Source: an uncultured Clostridium sp.
GTDB taxonomy: Bacteria; Bacillota; Clostridia; Lachnospirales; Lachnospiraceae
Length of the DNA: 64,000 bases
Direction of reading: 5' to 3'
Assembly: GCA_900539185.1 (NCBI GenBank)
Contig: UQBG01000014.1
Location: 14,172 to 78,171 of the forward strand
In this document: in pieces, positions 55,059-64,000 of the stretch
Position numbering within the stretch: position 1 is the stretch's first letter
Layout of the letters: each line of letters begins with the position of its first letter
The notes under the pieces: generated by a model
The model's database searches: none
Told to the model about the DNA's origin: nothing
The model's input: the letters and a program-made list of their open reading frames with translations, nothing else
Program-made: the position numbers and the translations under genes

Positions 55059-55079
55059 GGCATTACGCCTCACCCTTTT
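55053..55079. terminator. Bidirectional terminator shared by convergent genes
   Basis: GGGTGAGGC (55053-55061), loop ATTAC, GCCTCACCC (55067-55075), then TTTT. The TetR gene stop (TGA) lies in the left arm and the DUF4317 gene stop lies across the loop, only four bases apart. The T-run favours plus-strand termination. Confidence 0.8.
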
Positions 55080-56211
55080 CCGTTCCCCGCATGGTCTTTA
55101 CATTCATACCATTGATCTCTACATGATCATCTACAGTTATGACAAAGCATTGCCTTCCATTGATGAACTGCGTCTGGATCAGATCTGTACGATCTGAGTT
55201 TACCTTGATAATGATATCCGGGGTTTCGATACTCAGCTTCTTGGTATTTGTCAGGTTAGAAGCAACAAATGCTGTCCGTGGTCCTGCAATTTCTTCGTAG
55301 GTGTGATCAAACTCCTGCAGATCATTACTCGGTACGCCGCTGATTTCCAGCAGATTTTTCATCTCATGCTTACTCAGAGTCAATGGATCCGGGTTGTTCT
55401 TCGTCTCCGCAATCATTTCATTCAGATTCTCATGGATCGCAGATACAACTTCATAGTCCGCTTCCTCACCCAATGTATTCATAATAATCGACTGGAAGGT
55501 TTCCTTTTGGCTGACCGGAGTCATAGGTGTCACACTGCCCAGAACCTGTTCGATCAGCTCCGGATGGGAATCCTCCGGATTTTTCGTATAATATAAAACA
55601 TTATGAATGTCGGAGCCGCGATCATTGAAAGCAGGGAAAAGGAAGCCTTTCATCGGTGCTTCTACAACCCAGTCTCGGTTCCGTTCCCCAATCGAGTTGG
55701 TATCATATAGATACGACAGCCCGCCTTTGCTGCGGTTGACCGGACAGATGCTGCAGAGAATGAAGGAATACACCTCATCGGAAGCATCATACATCTCGGT
55801 TCCGTCGGTTGCCTTTCCCGGTACATCGTAGGCTCCATATACCAGGATAATATAATAGTTCTCAGGATAATCAAAGCCGGCGATCACTTTGTCATAAAAG
55901 GCTTCGTTTAAAGTGGCATCCTTCAGCTCACTGGCACGAAGCTTCATCAGAAGATCCTGCGTGCCTCCTTCCATTTCCTGCTGCGTCGGGAACTCCATAT
56001 TCAGCAGATTCTTGCCAATCGTACCGGACAAGGTCGCCTTAAACAAATCATCATATTTCAGAGCTTCATCCTTTGCGAGAGAGAGGAAGGCCTCCTGCAT
56101 CATACAGACCTTTTCCTTCTGATAATCAACATAGCATCCGCAGATTCGAGAGATACAGGAGGATTCCTGTGTAAACAACTTCCGTATCTCCAGGGTTTCT
56201 TTTTTATTCAT
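55063..56211 (-). CDS. DUF4317 family protein
   Basis: A 382-residue protein of the DUF4317 family, common in Lachnospiraceae and other Clostridia. The family opening NKKETLEIRKLFTQESSCIS and then RICGCYVDYQKEKV is clear, as is YENYYIILVYGAYDVPGKA-like text (seen as YPENYYIILVYGAYDVPGK). No membrane segment or known catalytic motif is seen. Function is unknown. The start at 56211 has GGAG nine bases upstream; an ATG at 56235 is in frame. Its own promoter candidate lies 37 bases upstream. Confidence 0.85.
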   Translation of the reverse strand: MNKKETLEIRKLFTQESSCISRICGCYVDYQKEKVCMMQEAFLSLAKDEALKYDDLFKATLSGTIGKNLLNMEFPTQQEMEGGTQDLLMKLRASELKDATLNEAFYDKVIAGFDYPENYYIILVYGAYDVPGKATDGTEMYDASDEVYSFILCSICPVNRSKGGLSYLYDTNSIGERNRDWVVEAPMKGFLFPAFNDRGSDIHNVLYYTKNPEDSHPELIEQVLGSVTPMTPVSQKETFQSIIMNTLGEEADYEVVSAIHENLNEMIAETKNNPDPLTLSKHEMKNLLEISGVPSNDLQEFDHTYEEIAGPRTAFVASNLTNTKKLSIETPDIIIKVNSDRTDLIQTQFINGRQCFVITVDDHVEINGMNVKTMRGTEKGEA

Positions 56212-56247
56212 AGGTATATCTCCATCCTTTACCATTCTATATCTCTT

Positions 56248-56276
56248 ATCCTAGCATAATTTTGCAGATGTCACAA
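56248..56276 (-). promoter_or_regulatory. Candidate promoter for the DUF4317 gene
   Basis: On the minus strand, TTGTGA (56276-56271), 17-base spacer, TAGGAT (56253-56248), 36 bases ahead of the start codon. A moderate consensus match. Confidence 0.45.
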
Positions 56277-56369
56277 GGTCGGAGGCAGAACCCCGATGAA
56301 TTGTAAGACCGGCCGTTCATCGCAAAATACCGACCGTTTGTCGGATCACATATACATTTTGAAAAAATG

Positions 56370-56378
56370 TGTTATAAT
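56370..56378 (+). promoter_or_regulatory. Extended -10 promoter for the small unknown gene
   Basis: TGTTATAAT: a TG one base before a perfect TATAAT (56373-56378), with no good -35. A small palindrome CCGAC-CGTTT-GTCGG lies about 30 bases upstream (56328-56342) and may be an operator. Confidence 0.45.
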
Positions 56379-56429
56379 AATATCCGATGGTACATCAACT
56401 ACAATCGGAACAGACTATGGAGGTTACAT

Positions 56430-56783
56430 ATGAAAGACATTGCCAGTATTAAAACAAGTAAGAACTATACGACAGAAGAGCTGTATCAGGAGATCAAGGA
56501 CTGTAGCTTTACCGCCGGAAAGCCGGAATACAAGGAAGTGGGAATCTTAAAGAGTATCAAGCTTCCGGCTGTCGGACGTTACTGTATCAAGATCATTGCA
56601 GGCGGTAAGAAGATTCAGTTGACGATCAATGAGGATGTGGCTCAGACTGAGACTTTTATTGCAAATTCTATGATCAGCAGCAAGCTGGGAATTTTCTCAA
56701 AGGCCTTGGACAAGGATAAAAAGCCATCGCAGGAACTGCTGGTAAAGACGACAGAGGAGCTGAAGGGATTCCTCGGATTATAA
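56430..56783 (+). CDS. Uncharacterised small cytosolic protein
   Basis: A 117-residue protein with no membrane helix. It begins MKDIASIKTSKNYTTEELYQ and includes EIKDCSFTAGKPEYKEVG, VGRYCIKIIAGGKKIQLTIN and the C-terminal KTTEELKGFLGL. I do not recognise a family. A strong GGAGG site is six bases before ATG 56430, with its own promoter and terminator, so it is a real single-gene unit. Confidence 0.75.
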   Translation: MKDIASIKTSKNYTTEELYQEIKDCSFTAGKPEYKEVGILKSIKLPAVGRYCIKIIAGGKKIQLTINEDVAQTETFIANSMISSKLGIFSKALDKDKKPSQELLVKTTEELKGFLGL

Positions 56784-56798
56784 AAGAAAATAACGAAT

Positions 56799-56837
56799 AT
56801 GCCCCGGTTGGTGGAAGCACCTTCCGAGGCATTTTTA
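56799..56837 (+). terminator. Terminator after the small unknown gene
   Basis: ATGCCCCGG (56799-56807) pairs with CCGAGGCAT (56824-56832) with one mismatch, then TTTT. A secondary hairpin GGTG/CACC closes the loop. Confidence 0.8.
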
Positions 56838-56843
56838 AATTGC

Positions 56844-56872
56844 TTGAATGCAGGATATGATTATGATAATAT
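56844..56872 (+). promoter_or_regulatory. Promoter for gpmI, flanked by an inverted repeat
   Basis: TTGAAT (56844-56849), exact 17-base spacer, TAATAT (56867-56872), 54 bases before the start. A 9-base exact inverted repeat AAATTGCTT (56837-56845) and AAGCAATTT (56889-56897) brackets it. Confidence 0.6.
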
Positions 56873-56925
56873 AGAAATGATGTAAATTAAGCAATTTGTA
56901 GAATAAATTCAAAGGAGATAAGAAC

Positions 56926-58476
56926 ATGAGTAAAAAACCAGTTGTATTGATGGTACTTGACGGATATGGCTTAAGTGACAATCCGAAAGGAAATGCCGTT
57001 GCTATGGCACAGACTCCGGTTATGGACAAATTGATGAAGGAATGTCCATTTGTAAAAGGAAATGCTTCTGGTCTGGCAGTTGGTCTGCCGGATGGTCAGA
57101 TGGGTAATTCTGAGGTTGGCCATATGAATATCGGTGCCGGACGAATTATATATCAGGAACTGACAAAGATCACAAAGTCGATTCAGGATGGAGACTTCTT
57201 CCAGAATCCGGAGCTGCTTCGTGCTATTGAAAATGTTAAAAAGAACAATTCCGACCTGCATCTGTGGGGACTGTTATCCGATGGCGGTGTACACAGTCAT
57301 ATTACACATTTATACGGTTTATTGGAACTGTGCAAGCGTCAGGGCATTGAAAATGTATATGTACATGCATTTCTGGACGGCCGTGATACACCACCGGCAT
57401 CCGGCAAGGACTATGTTGCAGCACTGGATGCGAAGATGAAGGAACTTGGTGTTGGTAAGATCGCATCTCTGTCCGGACGTTACTATGCAATGGATCGTGA
57501 TAACCGTTGGGATCGTGTAGAAAAGGCATATGCTTCTTTAGTATATGGTGAAGGCGAGAAGGCTACCGATGCAGTTCAGGCAATGGCAGATTCTTATGCA
57601 AAGGATGTAACGGATGAATTCGTACTGCCAACCGTGATTGTAGATGAGGCCGGTCAGCCGTTATCTTTGGTAAAGGCAAATGATTCCGTGATCTTCTTTA
57701 ACTTCCGTCCGGATCGTGCAAGAGAGATTACTCGTTCCTTCTGTGATAAGGACTTTAGCGGCTTTGAGCGGAAGAACGGTTTCCTGCCATTAACCTATGT
57801 ATGCTTTACAGATTACGATGAAACGATCGAGAATAAATATGTAGCATTTAAGAAGGAAGGCATCACCAACACATTTGGCGCTTATCTGGCAGCAAACGGT
57901 AAGAAGCAGCTCCGTCTGGCAGAGACCGAAAAGTATGCACATGTTACTTTCTTCTTTAATGGTGGCGTAGAAGAGCCAAATCCGGATGAAGAGCGGATTC
58001 TTGTAAAATCACCGGCCGTTGCGACCTATGATCTGCAGCCGGAGATGAGTGCACCGGAGGTCGGAAAGCACCTGGTGGAGGCCATCACCTCTGATAAGTA
58101 TGATGTTATCATCATCAACTTTGCAAATCCGGACATGGTAGGTCATACCGGTGTGATCCCGGCAGCCGTAAAGGGTGTTGAGACCGTTGACAAGTGTGTA
58201 GGCGATGCAGTTGAAGCTGTAAAGAAGATGGATGGTGTTCTGTTCATCTGTGCAGATCACGGTAATGCAGAGAAGATGATTGATTATGAGACAGGCAAGC
58301 CACATACAGCTCATACAACGAATCCGGTTCCGTTTATTTTATATAACTATGATCCGGCTTATACCTTACGTGAGGGCGGATGTCTGGCAGATATCGCACC
58401 AACCTTATTAGAGGTTATGGGACTGCCGCAGCCGGCAGAGATGACCGGTCAGTCGTTATTGGTAAAGAAGAACTAA
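56926..58476 (+). CDS. gpmI: 2,3-bisphosphoglycerate-independent phosphoglycerate mutase
   Basis: A 516-residue Mn-dependent glycolytic enzyme that converts 3- to 2-phosphoglycerate. It has the alkaline-phosphatase-type metal ligands MVLDGYGLSDNPKGNA, the phosphoserine site GNSEVGHMNIGAGR, and the C-terminal VGHTGVIPAAVKGVE and CADHGNAEKM. Full length for the family. AAAGGAGATAAGAAC precedes the ATG. It precedes eno, the next step of the pathway, across a terminator. Confidence 0.97.
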   Translation: MSKKPVVLMVLDGYGLSDNPKGNAVAMAQTPVMDKLMKECPFVKGNASGLAVGLPDGQMGNSEVGHMNIGAGRIIYQELTKITKSIQDGDFFQNPELLRAIENVKKNNSDLHLWGLLSDGGVHSHITHLYGLLELCKRQGIENVYVHAFLDGRDTPPASGKDYVAALDAKMKELGVGKIASLSGRYYAMDRDNRWDRVEKAYASLVYGEGEKATDAVQAMADSYAKDVTDEFVLPTVIVDEAGQPLSLVKANDSVIFFNFRPDRAREITRSFCDKDFSGFERKNGFLPLTYVCFTDYDETIENKYVAFKKEGITNTFGAYLAANGKKQLRLAETEKYAHVTFFFNGGVEEPNPDEERILVKSPAVATYDLQPEMSAPEVGKHLVEAITSDKYDVIIINFANPDMVGHTGVIPAAVKGVETVDKCVGDAVEAVKKMDGVLFICADHGNAEKMIDYETGKPHTAHTTNPVPFILYNYDPAYTLREGGCLADIAPTLLEVMGLPQPAEMTGQSLLVKKN

Positions 58477-58490
58477 GCACCTTATTTTGA

Positions 58491-59867
<1,377 letters not shown>

Positions 59868-59874
59868 AAAACAC

Positions 59875-59903
59875 TTGAAATACCTGCCATACTGTGATAA
59901 AAT
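59875..59903 (+). promoter_or_regulatory. Promoter for secG-rnr-smpB
   Basis: TTGAAA (59875-59880), exact 17-base spacer, TAAAAT (59898-59903), 38 bases before the secG start. Good consensus match. Confidence 0.65.
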
Positions 59904-59940
59904 TTCCTCTAGTTGAGTTTTGAAGAACGGAGGTGTCAAG

Positions 59941-60177
59941 ATGAAGCTTGCAATTACAATTGTATTTATGTTGATTTCTGTTGTCATGGCAGTTATTGTA
60001 TTATCACAGGAAGGTAAGTCAAACGGTCTGTCAAGTTCCATTGGTGGTGGTTCTTCAGAGACGTATTGGAGTAAGAATAAGGGTCGATCAAAGGAAGCAA
60101 AGCTGGTAACGATTACTACGGTTTTAGCAGTTCTGTTCTTTGGAGTGGCATTATTTTTAGACCTGGGTATAATATAA
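59941..60177 (+). CDS. secG: Preprotein translocase subunit SecG
   Basis: A 78-residue, two-helix membrane protein. The first helix runs about 2-22, then VLSQEGKSNGLSSSIGGGS, the SecG loop, then a second helix at about 55-75. It assists SecYE in protein export. Start at ATG 59941 after CGGAGGTG. The order secG-rnr-smpB is widely conserved in Firmicutes. Confidence 0.94.
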   Translation: MKLAITIVFMLISVVMAVIVLSQEGKSNGLSSSIGGGSSETYWSKNKGRSKEAKLVTITTVLAVLFFGVALFLDLGII

Positions 60178-60182
60178 ATGCG

Positions 60183-60214
60183 GAAGCTGTTGTTTGATAC
60201 AACAGCTTCTTCTT
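60183..60214 (+). terminator. Terminator-like hairpin between secG and rnr
   Basis: GAAGCTGTTGT (60183-60193) pairs exactly with ACAACAGCTTC (60199-60209), loop TTGAT, then TTCTT. A strong 11-pair stem with a modest T-tract; it may attenuate readthrough into rnr. Confidence 0.7.
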
Positions 60215-60246
60215 AGTTATACGGACTTTTCATATATGGAGGAAGC

Positions 60247-62403
60247 ATGGACGAACAATATATCGAAAGAAAAAACAAAGTAAAGGATGTTATCTGCAGT
60301 CCGGAATATAAACCAATGAAGTATAAGGAACTGGCGTTTCTATTCCAGCTAAAGCCGGAGGACAAGCCAATATTATCACAGATTCTGAATGAATTGACCG
60401 AAGAGGGCGTGATCATGAAAACCCCCAGAGGAAAGTTTCAGAAGTTGGATAACGGACTGTTGTGCGGTACCTTTACCGGAAATAGCAGGGGCTTTGGCTT
60501 TGTTACGGTAGAAGGAGAGCCGGAAGACTATTTTATTCCGGAAAAGCAATGCGGATCAGCCTTTCATCAGGATACGGTGTTGATCCGGGTTACAAATGCA
60601 TCTGCTATCGGTGGTCATCGGAAGGAAGCGGAGATCGTTAAGGTGTTGTCTCATGGGATTAAGGAACTGGTAGGCACCTATGATCCGGGCAAGGGCTTTG
60701 GCTTCGTGATACCGGATAATCAGAAGATCAATCAGGACATCTTTATTTCAAAGGCGTTATCAATGGGGGCTGTACGCGGACATAAGGTGGTTGTTCAGAT
60801 CACAAACTATGGCGGGCATGGTCAGAAGCCGGAGGGACGGATTACCGAGATCATCGGTCATGTCAATGATCCGGGCACGGATATTATGTCGATTGTACGC
60901 GCCTATGATCTCCCGGTGGAGTTCACCGATATGGAGCTGCGGCAGGCGGAGCACACACCGGAGACGGTGGATTCAAAAGCCACTGCCGGCAGAAAGGATC
61001 TGCGTGACTGGCAGACCGTTACGATCGATGGAGAGGATGCTAAGGATCTGGACGATGCTGTTACACTTATCCGGTTGGAGCATGGCTATCGACTGGGTGT
61101 GCATATCGCAGATGTAACAGAATATGTGACAGAATACTCTCCACTGGATGAGGAGGCAAAGAAACGAGGGACCAGTGTTTATCTGGTTGACCGGGTGATT
61201 CCGATGCTTCCGCATAAGCTATCCAACGGAATCTGCTCTCTGAATCAGGGAACAGATCGACTGGCTTTGAGCTGTATTATGGATATCGATGAAAAAGGAA
61301 AGGTGATCCGTCATGAGATCACAGAATCGGTGATCCGGGTGGATCGACGCATGTCTTATACGGCTGTGAATCAGATTTTGGAGGAACACAAGGAAGAAAC
61401 TATGCAAGAGTATCAGGAACTGGTACCGATGTTTCGGCTCATGGAAGAGCTGGCAAAGAAACTGCGGGAACGCAGAGATAAACGTGGTTCCATAGATTTT
61501 GATTTTCCGGAGTCTAAGATCATACTGGATGAAAAGGGAAAACCGGTTGACATCCGTCCATATGAGCGATTGACTGCAAATAAAATTATTGAAGACTTCA
61601 TGCTGATTGCGAACGAAACGGTAGCAGAAGACTACTTCTGGCAGGAGCTTCCATTTGTCTATCGCACTCATGAGGCACCGGATCCGGAAAAGATCAAACG
61701 ATTAAGCATCCTGATTTCAAACTTCGGATACTACTTTAAGAGCAATCCAGACAGCATTCATCCGAAGGAATTCCAGAAGCTGCTGGCATCCATTGCCGAT
61801 TCTCCGGAAGAGGCTATGATCAGCCGTCTGACCTTGCGTTCTATGAAGCAGGCACGCTACAGCACCGTATGCTCCGGTCACTTTGGCCTGTCAACGCAGT
61901 ATTACTGTCACTTTACTTCACCGATCCGACGGTATCCGGATCTACAGATACACAGAATCATAAAGGAAAGTCTGCATGGTGGTCTGAATGAAAAACGGAT
62001 TCAACATTATGAGAAGCTGCTTCCAAAGATCTCTGAGGACTGTTCAAAGCTGGAACGCAGAGCGGATGAAGCGGAACGTGAGGTTGAGAAGCTGAAAAAG
62101 GTACAGTATATGTCACGGCGGATCGGAGAGGTCTATACGGGCGTTATCTCCGGAATCAGTGCATGGGGAATGTATGTGGAGCTTCCGAACACCGTAGAAG
62201 GTCTGGTTCATGTGACGAATATGGCAGATGATTATTACTACTATGATGAGGAAAAATATGCTATGATAGGAAAGGAATTCGGTCGCAGCTATACGCTGGG
62301 GCAGAAGGTTACGATCATGGTAAAAGCAACAGATCCTATGACAAAGACGATCGATTTTCTACTGATTCAGCCGGAAGAGGAGTCATCGCCGGAAACAGAA
62401 TAA
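60247..62403 (+). CDS. rnr: Ribonuclease R
   Basis: A 718-residue 3'-5' exoribonuclease. Domain order: N-terminal winged helix (about 1-60), cold-shock domains (about 70-225, with [17 protein letters not shown]), catalytic RNB domain with the metal-binding aspartates in [15 protein letters not shown], and a C-terminal S1 domain (about 625-710, [20 protein letters not shown]). It degrades structured RNA, including non-stop mRNA freed by trans-translation; smpB and ssrA follow. GGAGGAAGC precedes the ATG. Confidence 0.97.
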   Translation: MDEQYIERKNKVKDVICSPEYKPMKYKELAFLFQLKPEDKPILSQILNELTEEGVIMKTPRGKFQKLDNGLLCGTFTGNSRGFGFVTVEGEPEDYFIPEKQCGSAFHQDTVLIRVTNASAIGGHRKEAEIVKVLSHGIKELVGTYDPGKGFGFVIPDNQKINQDIFISKALSMGAVRGHKVVVQITNYGGHGQKPEGRITEIIGHVNDPGTDIMSIVRAYDLPVEFTDMELRQAEHTPETVDSKATAGRKDLRDWQTVTIDGEDAKDLDDAVTLIRLEHGYRLGVHIADVTEYVTEYSPLDEEAKKRGTSVYLVDRVIPMLPHKLSNGICSLNQGTDRLALSCIMDIDEKGKVIRHEITESVIRVDRRMSYTAVNQILEEHKEETMQEYQELVPMFRLMEELAKKLRERRDKRGSIDFDFPESKIILDEKGKPVDIRPYERLTANKIIEDFMLIANETVAEDYFWQELPFVYRTHEAPDPEKIKRLSILISNFGYYFKSNPDSIHPKEFQKLLASIADSPEEAMISRLTLRSMKQARYSTVCSGHFGLSTQYYCHFTSPIRRYPDLQIHRIIKESLHGGLNEKRIQHYEKLLPKISEDCSKLERRADEAEREVEKLKKVQYMSRRIGEVYTGVISGISAWGMYVELPNTVEGLVHVTNMADDYYYYDEEKYAMIGKEFGRSYTLGQKVTIMVKATDPMTKTIDFLLIQPEEESSPETE

Positions 62404-62425
62404 GGACAGGCAGGAGGATAGCACT

Positions 62426-62896
62426 ATGGCAAAGGAAAAAGGCAGCCGCCTGATTGCAAATAATAAGAAAGCGTATTATGATTATTTTATAGAAGATACC
62501 TACGAGGCCGGTATTTCACTGGCAGGAACAGAGGTAAAGTCACTCCGTATGGGGCACTGTAGTATCAAAGAAGCGTTCGTGGGCATTGATAATGGTGAGG
62601 TGTATATCTACCATATGCATATTACCCCTTACGAGAAGGGAAATATATTTAACAAGGATCCATTGCGTACCCGGAAGCTTTTGCTTCATAAGGCTGAGAT
62701 CAACAAGCTAATGGGACAGTCAAAGGAAAAGGGATATACCATTGTTCCGCTGAAGGTATACTTCAAAGATAGTCTGGTCAAGGTAGAGATCGGGCTGGCA
62801 CGCGGAAAGAAACTCTATGATAAACGACAGGACATCGCAAAGAAGGATCAGAAACGAGAAGCGGAGAAGGAATTTAAAATCCGCAATCTCCAGTAA
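62426..62896 (+). CDS. smpB: SsrA-binding protein SmpB
   Basis: A 156-residue OB-fold partner of tmRNA. It has [40 protein letters not shown] and the basic C-terminal tail with [20 protein letters not shown]. It lies 450 bases upstream of the ssrA gene. AGGAGGATAGCACT precedes the ATG. Confidence 0.97.
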   Translation: MAKEKGSRLIANNKKAYYDYFIEDTYEAGISLAGTEVKSLRMGHCSIKEAFVGIDNGEVYIYHMHITPYEKGNIFNKDPLRTRKLLLHKAEINKLMGQSKEKGYTIVPLKVYFKDSLVKVEIGLARGKKLYDKRQDIAKKDQKREAEKEFKIRNLQ

Positions 62897-62910
62897 AGGA
62901 GGCATAGAAT

Positions 62911-63213
62911 ATGAGTACTGGACAGAAGAAGAAAAAGAAGAAGAGAACGCGTCAGCAGGAGCTGCAGCGTAAGAGAAGCATCCGCAATCTGCTATGGATA
63001 CTGGCCGGATGTATCATACTGGGCGGCGGTATCGGATTCTTTGCCGGACGCTACTGGCTGTATCCGAACTATGAAGAATCAAAAGGTGTATCTGCGACTG
63101 CAGATGACACGCAGAATCAATCAGAAAAGAACAATCAGGAGCTTCAGGATCTGAATCGACAGCTCAATCAATCCGATTTCGGTGACGATTCCGAATCGAA
63201 TTTGGGAGAATAA
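62911..63213 (+). CDS. Small uncharacterised membrane protein between smpB and ssrA
   Basis: A 100-residue protein with a very basic N-terminus (a run of lysines, then RTRQQELQRKRSIRN), one membrane helix (about 27-48, LLWILAGCIILGGGIGFFAG) and a glutamine/asparagine-rich, acidic outside tail. I do not recognise a family. A good AAAGGAGGCATAGAAT precedes the start, 15 bases after smpB. The lysine-rich leader is inside by the positive-inside rule. A link to trans-translation cannot be shown. Confidence 0.65.
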   Translation: MSTGQKKKKKKRTRQQELQRKRSIRNLLWILAGCIILGGGIGFFAGRYWLYPNYEESKGVSATADDTQNQSEKNNQELQDLNRQLNQSDFGDDSESNLGE

Positions 63214-63220
63214 AAAACAT

Positions 63221-63250
63221 TTGACAAAGGTAGGATTTGGTGTATATTAT
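63221..63250 (+). promoter_or_regulatory. Promoter for ssrA
   Basis: Perfect TTGACA (63221-63226), 18-base spacer, TATTAT (63245-63250). Transcription would start near 63257, about 90 bases before the mature tmRNA end. Confidence 0.75.
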
Positions 63251-63255
63251 GATGT

Positions 63256-63338
63256 AAGTGTCAGAGCATGATCTGACACTTAGCATATATAGATTCGTCT
63301 GATACCATACACTCAGAACCTGATCAGATAAGATCAGG
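63256..63338 (+). other. Precursor leader of tmRNA with two hairpins
   Basis: AAGTGTCAGA (63256-63265) and TCTGACACTT (63272-63281) form an exact 10-pair hairpin at the expected transcription start. A second hairpin, CCTGATC (63319-63325) with GATCAGG (63332-63338), lies eight bases before the mature tmRNA. They may guide 5' processing or, for the first, act as a DNA operator. Confidence 0.5.
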
Positions 63339-63346
63339 GGTTATCC

Positions 63347-63691
63347 GGGGTTGTACTGGTTTCGACGGGGGTTTTGAAATTATAGAAGCCATTCGTGGAC
63401 CAGAGCCACGTTAAAAGCTGGAAATCTAAATATAAACGCAGACGAAAAATTTGCATTAGCTGCCTAAGGGCGGCAGTCGGCCTCGGATCTCCCGTAGTCT
63501 GAGTTCACCGGCTTCATCCATGCGGGGCACTCATTTGCTTAAGCTTTGCGGCAGATGAAGATTCATGAAGCTACTGATGTCCATCGCCCGTTCGTAGGCA
63601 GTGGACAGAGGGAATGAATGTATGCGGACTGTAATGGGAGAAACTATTTTGGAAGGGCCTTCGGACGCGGGTTCGATTCCCGCCAGCTCCA
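63347..63691 (+). ncRNA. ssrA: Transfer-messenger RNA (tmRNA)
   Basis: The 5' end GGGGTTG pairs with CAGCTCC (63684-63690) as the acceptor stem with two wobble pairs. TTTCGACGGG near the 5' end and the T-arm GCGGGTTCGATTCCCGC are typical. The tag frame starts at GCA 63438 and reads ADEKFALAA, with stop TAA at 63465-63467. The 3' end is A then CTA, so CCA is not encoded and must be added. It releases stalled ribosomes with SmpB. Confidence 0.97.
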
Positions 63692-63850
63692 CTATTTGTG
63701 GTAAGGAGGGACCCAACGAAGTTGGGAGGATTCCTTATCACGCAGGCAGACGCCGGTGAACGGAGTTCGCCTTTTAATGCGTCTGCTCCACTACTTGCAC
63801 TAAGTTGTGACGGAGATTTTCAAATCTCTGGAAATGATTAAAAAAAAGCG
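63692..63850. other. Intergenic region after ssrA with hairpins and a 3'-end repeat
   Basis: No gene is seen. It holds an imperfect hairpin at 63698-63741 (CCCAAC/GTTGGG core with GTGGTAAGGA/TCCTTATCAC outside) and a second at 63746-63786 (GCAGACGC/GCGTCTGC with an inner GGTGAAC/GTTCGCC stem). GCTCCACTACTTG at 63785-63797 copies, with one change, the tmRNA 3' end GCTCCACTATTTG at 63686-63698. No T-rich terminator is clear. Confidence 0.55.
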
Positions 63851-63879
63851 TTGACACACATGACAACATTTGATATTAT
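63851..63879 (+). promoter_or_regulatory. Strong promoter upstream of the riboswitch
   Basis: Perfect TTGACA (63851-63856), exact 17-base spacer, TATTAT (63874-63879). It drives the RNA element that begins about 20 bases later. Confidence 0.8.
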
Positions 63880-63899
63880 TTATCAAGTGATTCAATATT

Positions 63900-63995
63900 C
63901 CATGAGGGAGTAGTTAGCGCGAAAGTGTGGTTTGTCAACATTCTGATTATAATAGAGAGTATAATCTGGCAAATCTTAAATAATGAGACTCATGT
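63900..63995 (+). promoter_or_regulatory. yybP-ykoY (manganese) riboswitch
   Basis: The RNA would show CATGAG (63901-63906) paired with CTCATG (63989-63994) as P1, then GGGAGTAG, a short GCGCGAAAGTGT arm, GTCAACATTCTGA, a variable stem (ATTATAAT/GTATAAT), TCTGGCAA and TGAGAC. These match the conserved parts of the yybP-ykoY class, which senses Mn2+ and turns on metal exporters such as MntP, TerC-like proteins or P-type ATPases. The controlled gene lies beyond the window. The expression platform is not visible. Confidence 0.75.
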
Positions 63996-64000
63996 ATATC

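Noticed and set aside
63531..63716. Minus-strand reading frame across the tmRNA, containing VELAGIEPASEG
   Set aside because: It is the antisense of the tmRNA T-arm and acceptor region; this peptide is a well-known false translation of tRNA-like 3' ends.
63811..63830. Terminator after ssrA (GAGATTT/AAATCTC)
   Set aside because: The loop is two bases and no T-run follows.

Overview
This 64 kb window reads as chromosome of a motile, anaerobic Firmicute of the Clostridia, most likely Lachnospiraceae. The grounds are moderate G+C, strong GGAGG ribosome binding sites, an rnfCDGEAB operon, a Bacillus-type fla/che operon followed by rpsB-tsf, CodY, a YlmC/YmxH-type protein, a DUF4317 protein, and a tmRNA with the tag ADEKFALAA. 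I see no insertion sequence, prophage, CRISPR array or tRNA gene. Almost all of it is dense housekeeping DNA in co-directional operons. Genus is not assigned.

Layout. (1) 3-953: the 3' part of an asparagine synthetase gene. (2) 1056-9552: a membrane redox block: a DUF1294-ApbE fusion (FMN transferase), a NusG_II-domain protein, a CLC-family transporter with fluoride/proton-antiporter-like motifs, a Gx-transporter-family protein, then rnfCDGEAB. The FMN transferase probably flavinylates RnfG and RnfD. (3) 9628-17145: an unknown membrane protein on the minus strand, a YlmC-like protein, nrdR, yifB/comM, dprA, topA and codY. (4) 17281-50873: one long flagellar and chemotaxis operon: flgBC-fliEFGHIJ-motE-like-fliK-flgD-(TIGR02530)-flgE-flbD-motAB-fliL-fliM-fliY-cheY-fliOPQR-flhBAFG-pilZ-cheB-cheA-cheW-cheC-cheD-(small membrane protein)-sigD-fapA-like-(small protein)-swrB-like-(MltG-like). 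(5) 51018-52913: rpsB and tsf, with their own promoter and terminator. (6) 53103-56783: a PAS-GGDEF diguanylate cyclase, a TetR regulator, a convergent DUF4317 gene and a small unknown protein. (7) 56926-63691: gpmI, eno, secG, rnr, smpB, a small membrane protein and ssrA; rnr, smpB and ssrA together form the trans-translation and RNA-decay set. (8) 63851-64000: a strong promoter and what looks like a yybP-ykoY (manganese) riboswitch whose target gene lies beyond the window.

How it works together. Rnf couples ferredoxin oxidation by NAD+ to ion export, and the ion gradient powers MotAB, the flagellar export gate and transport. CodY stands just before the flagellar operon, where it could link nutrient state to motility. 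The PilZ protein inside the operon and the diguanylate cyclase 11 kb downstream suggest c-di-GMP control of swimming. CheA, CheW, CheB, CheD, CheC, CheY and FliY give a Bacillus-style chemotaxis circuit; cheR, chemoreceptors, flagellin, fliD and fliS are not in this window.

The least expected items are the DUF1294-ApbE fusion and CLC transporter beside rnf, the riboswitch at the right edge, a 13-base repeat of the ssrA 3' end, a tandem repeat feeding a terminator-like hairpin inside the flagellar operon, an enlarged EF-Ts, and several uncharacterised small proteins in the flagellar operon. I did not find a clearly new multi-gene system. All calls are from reading the sequence; no database search was possible.
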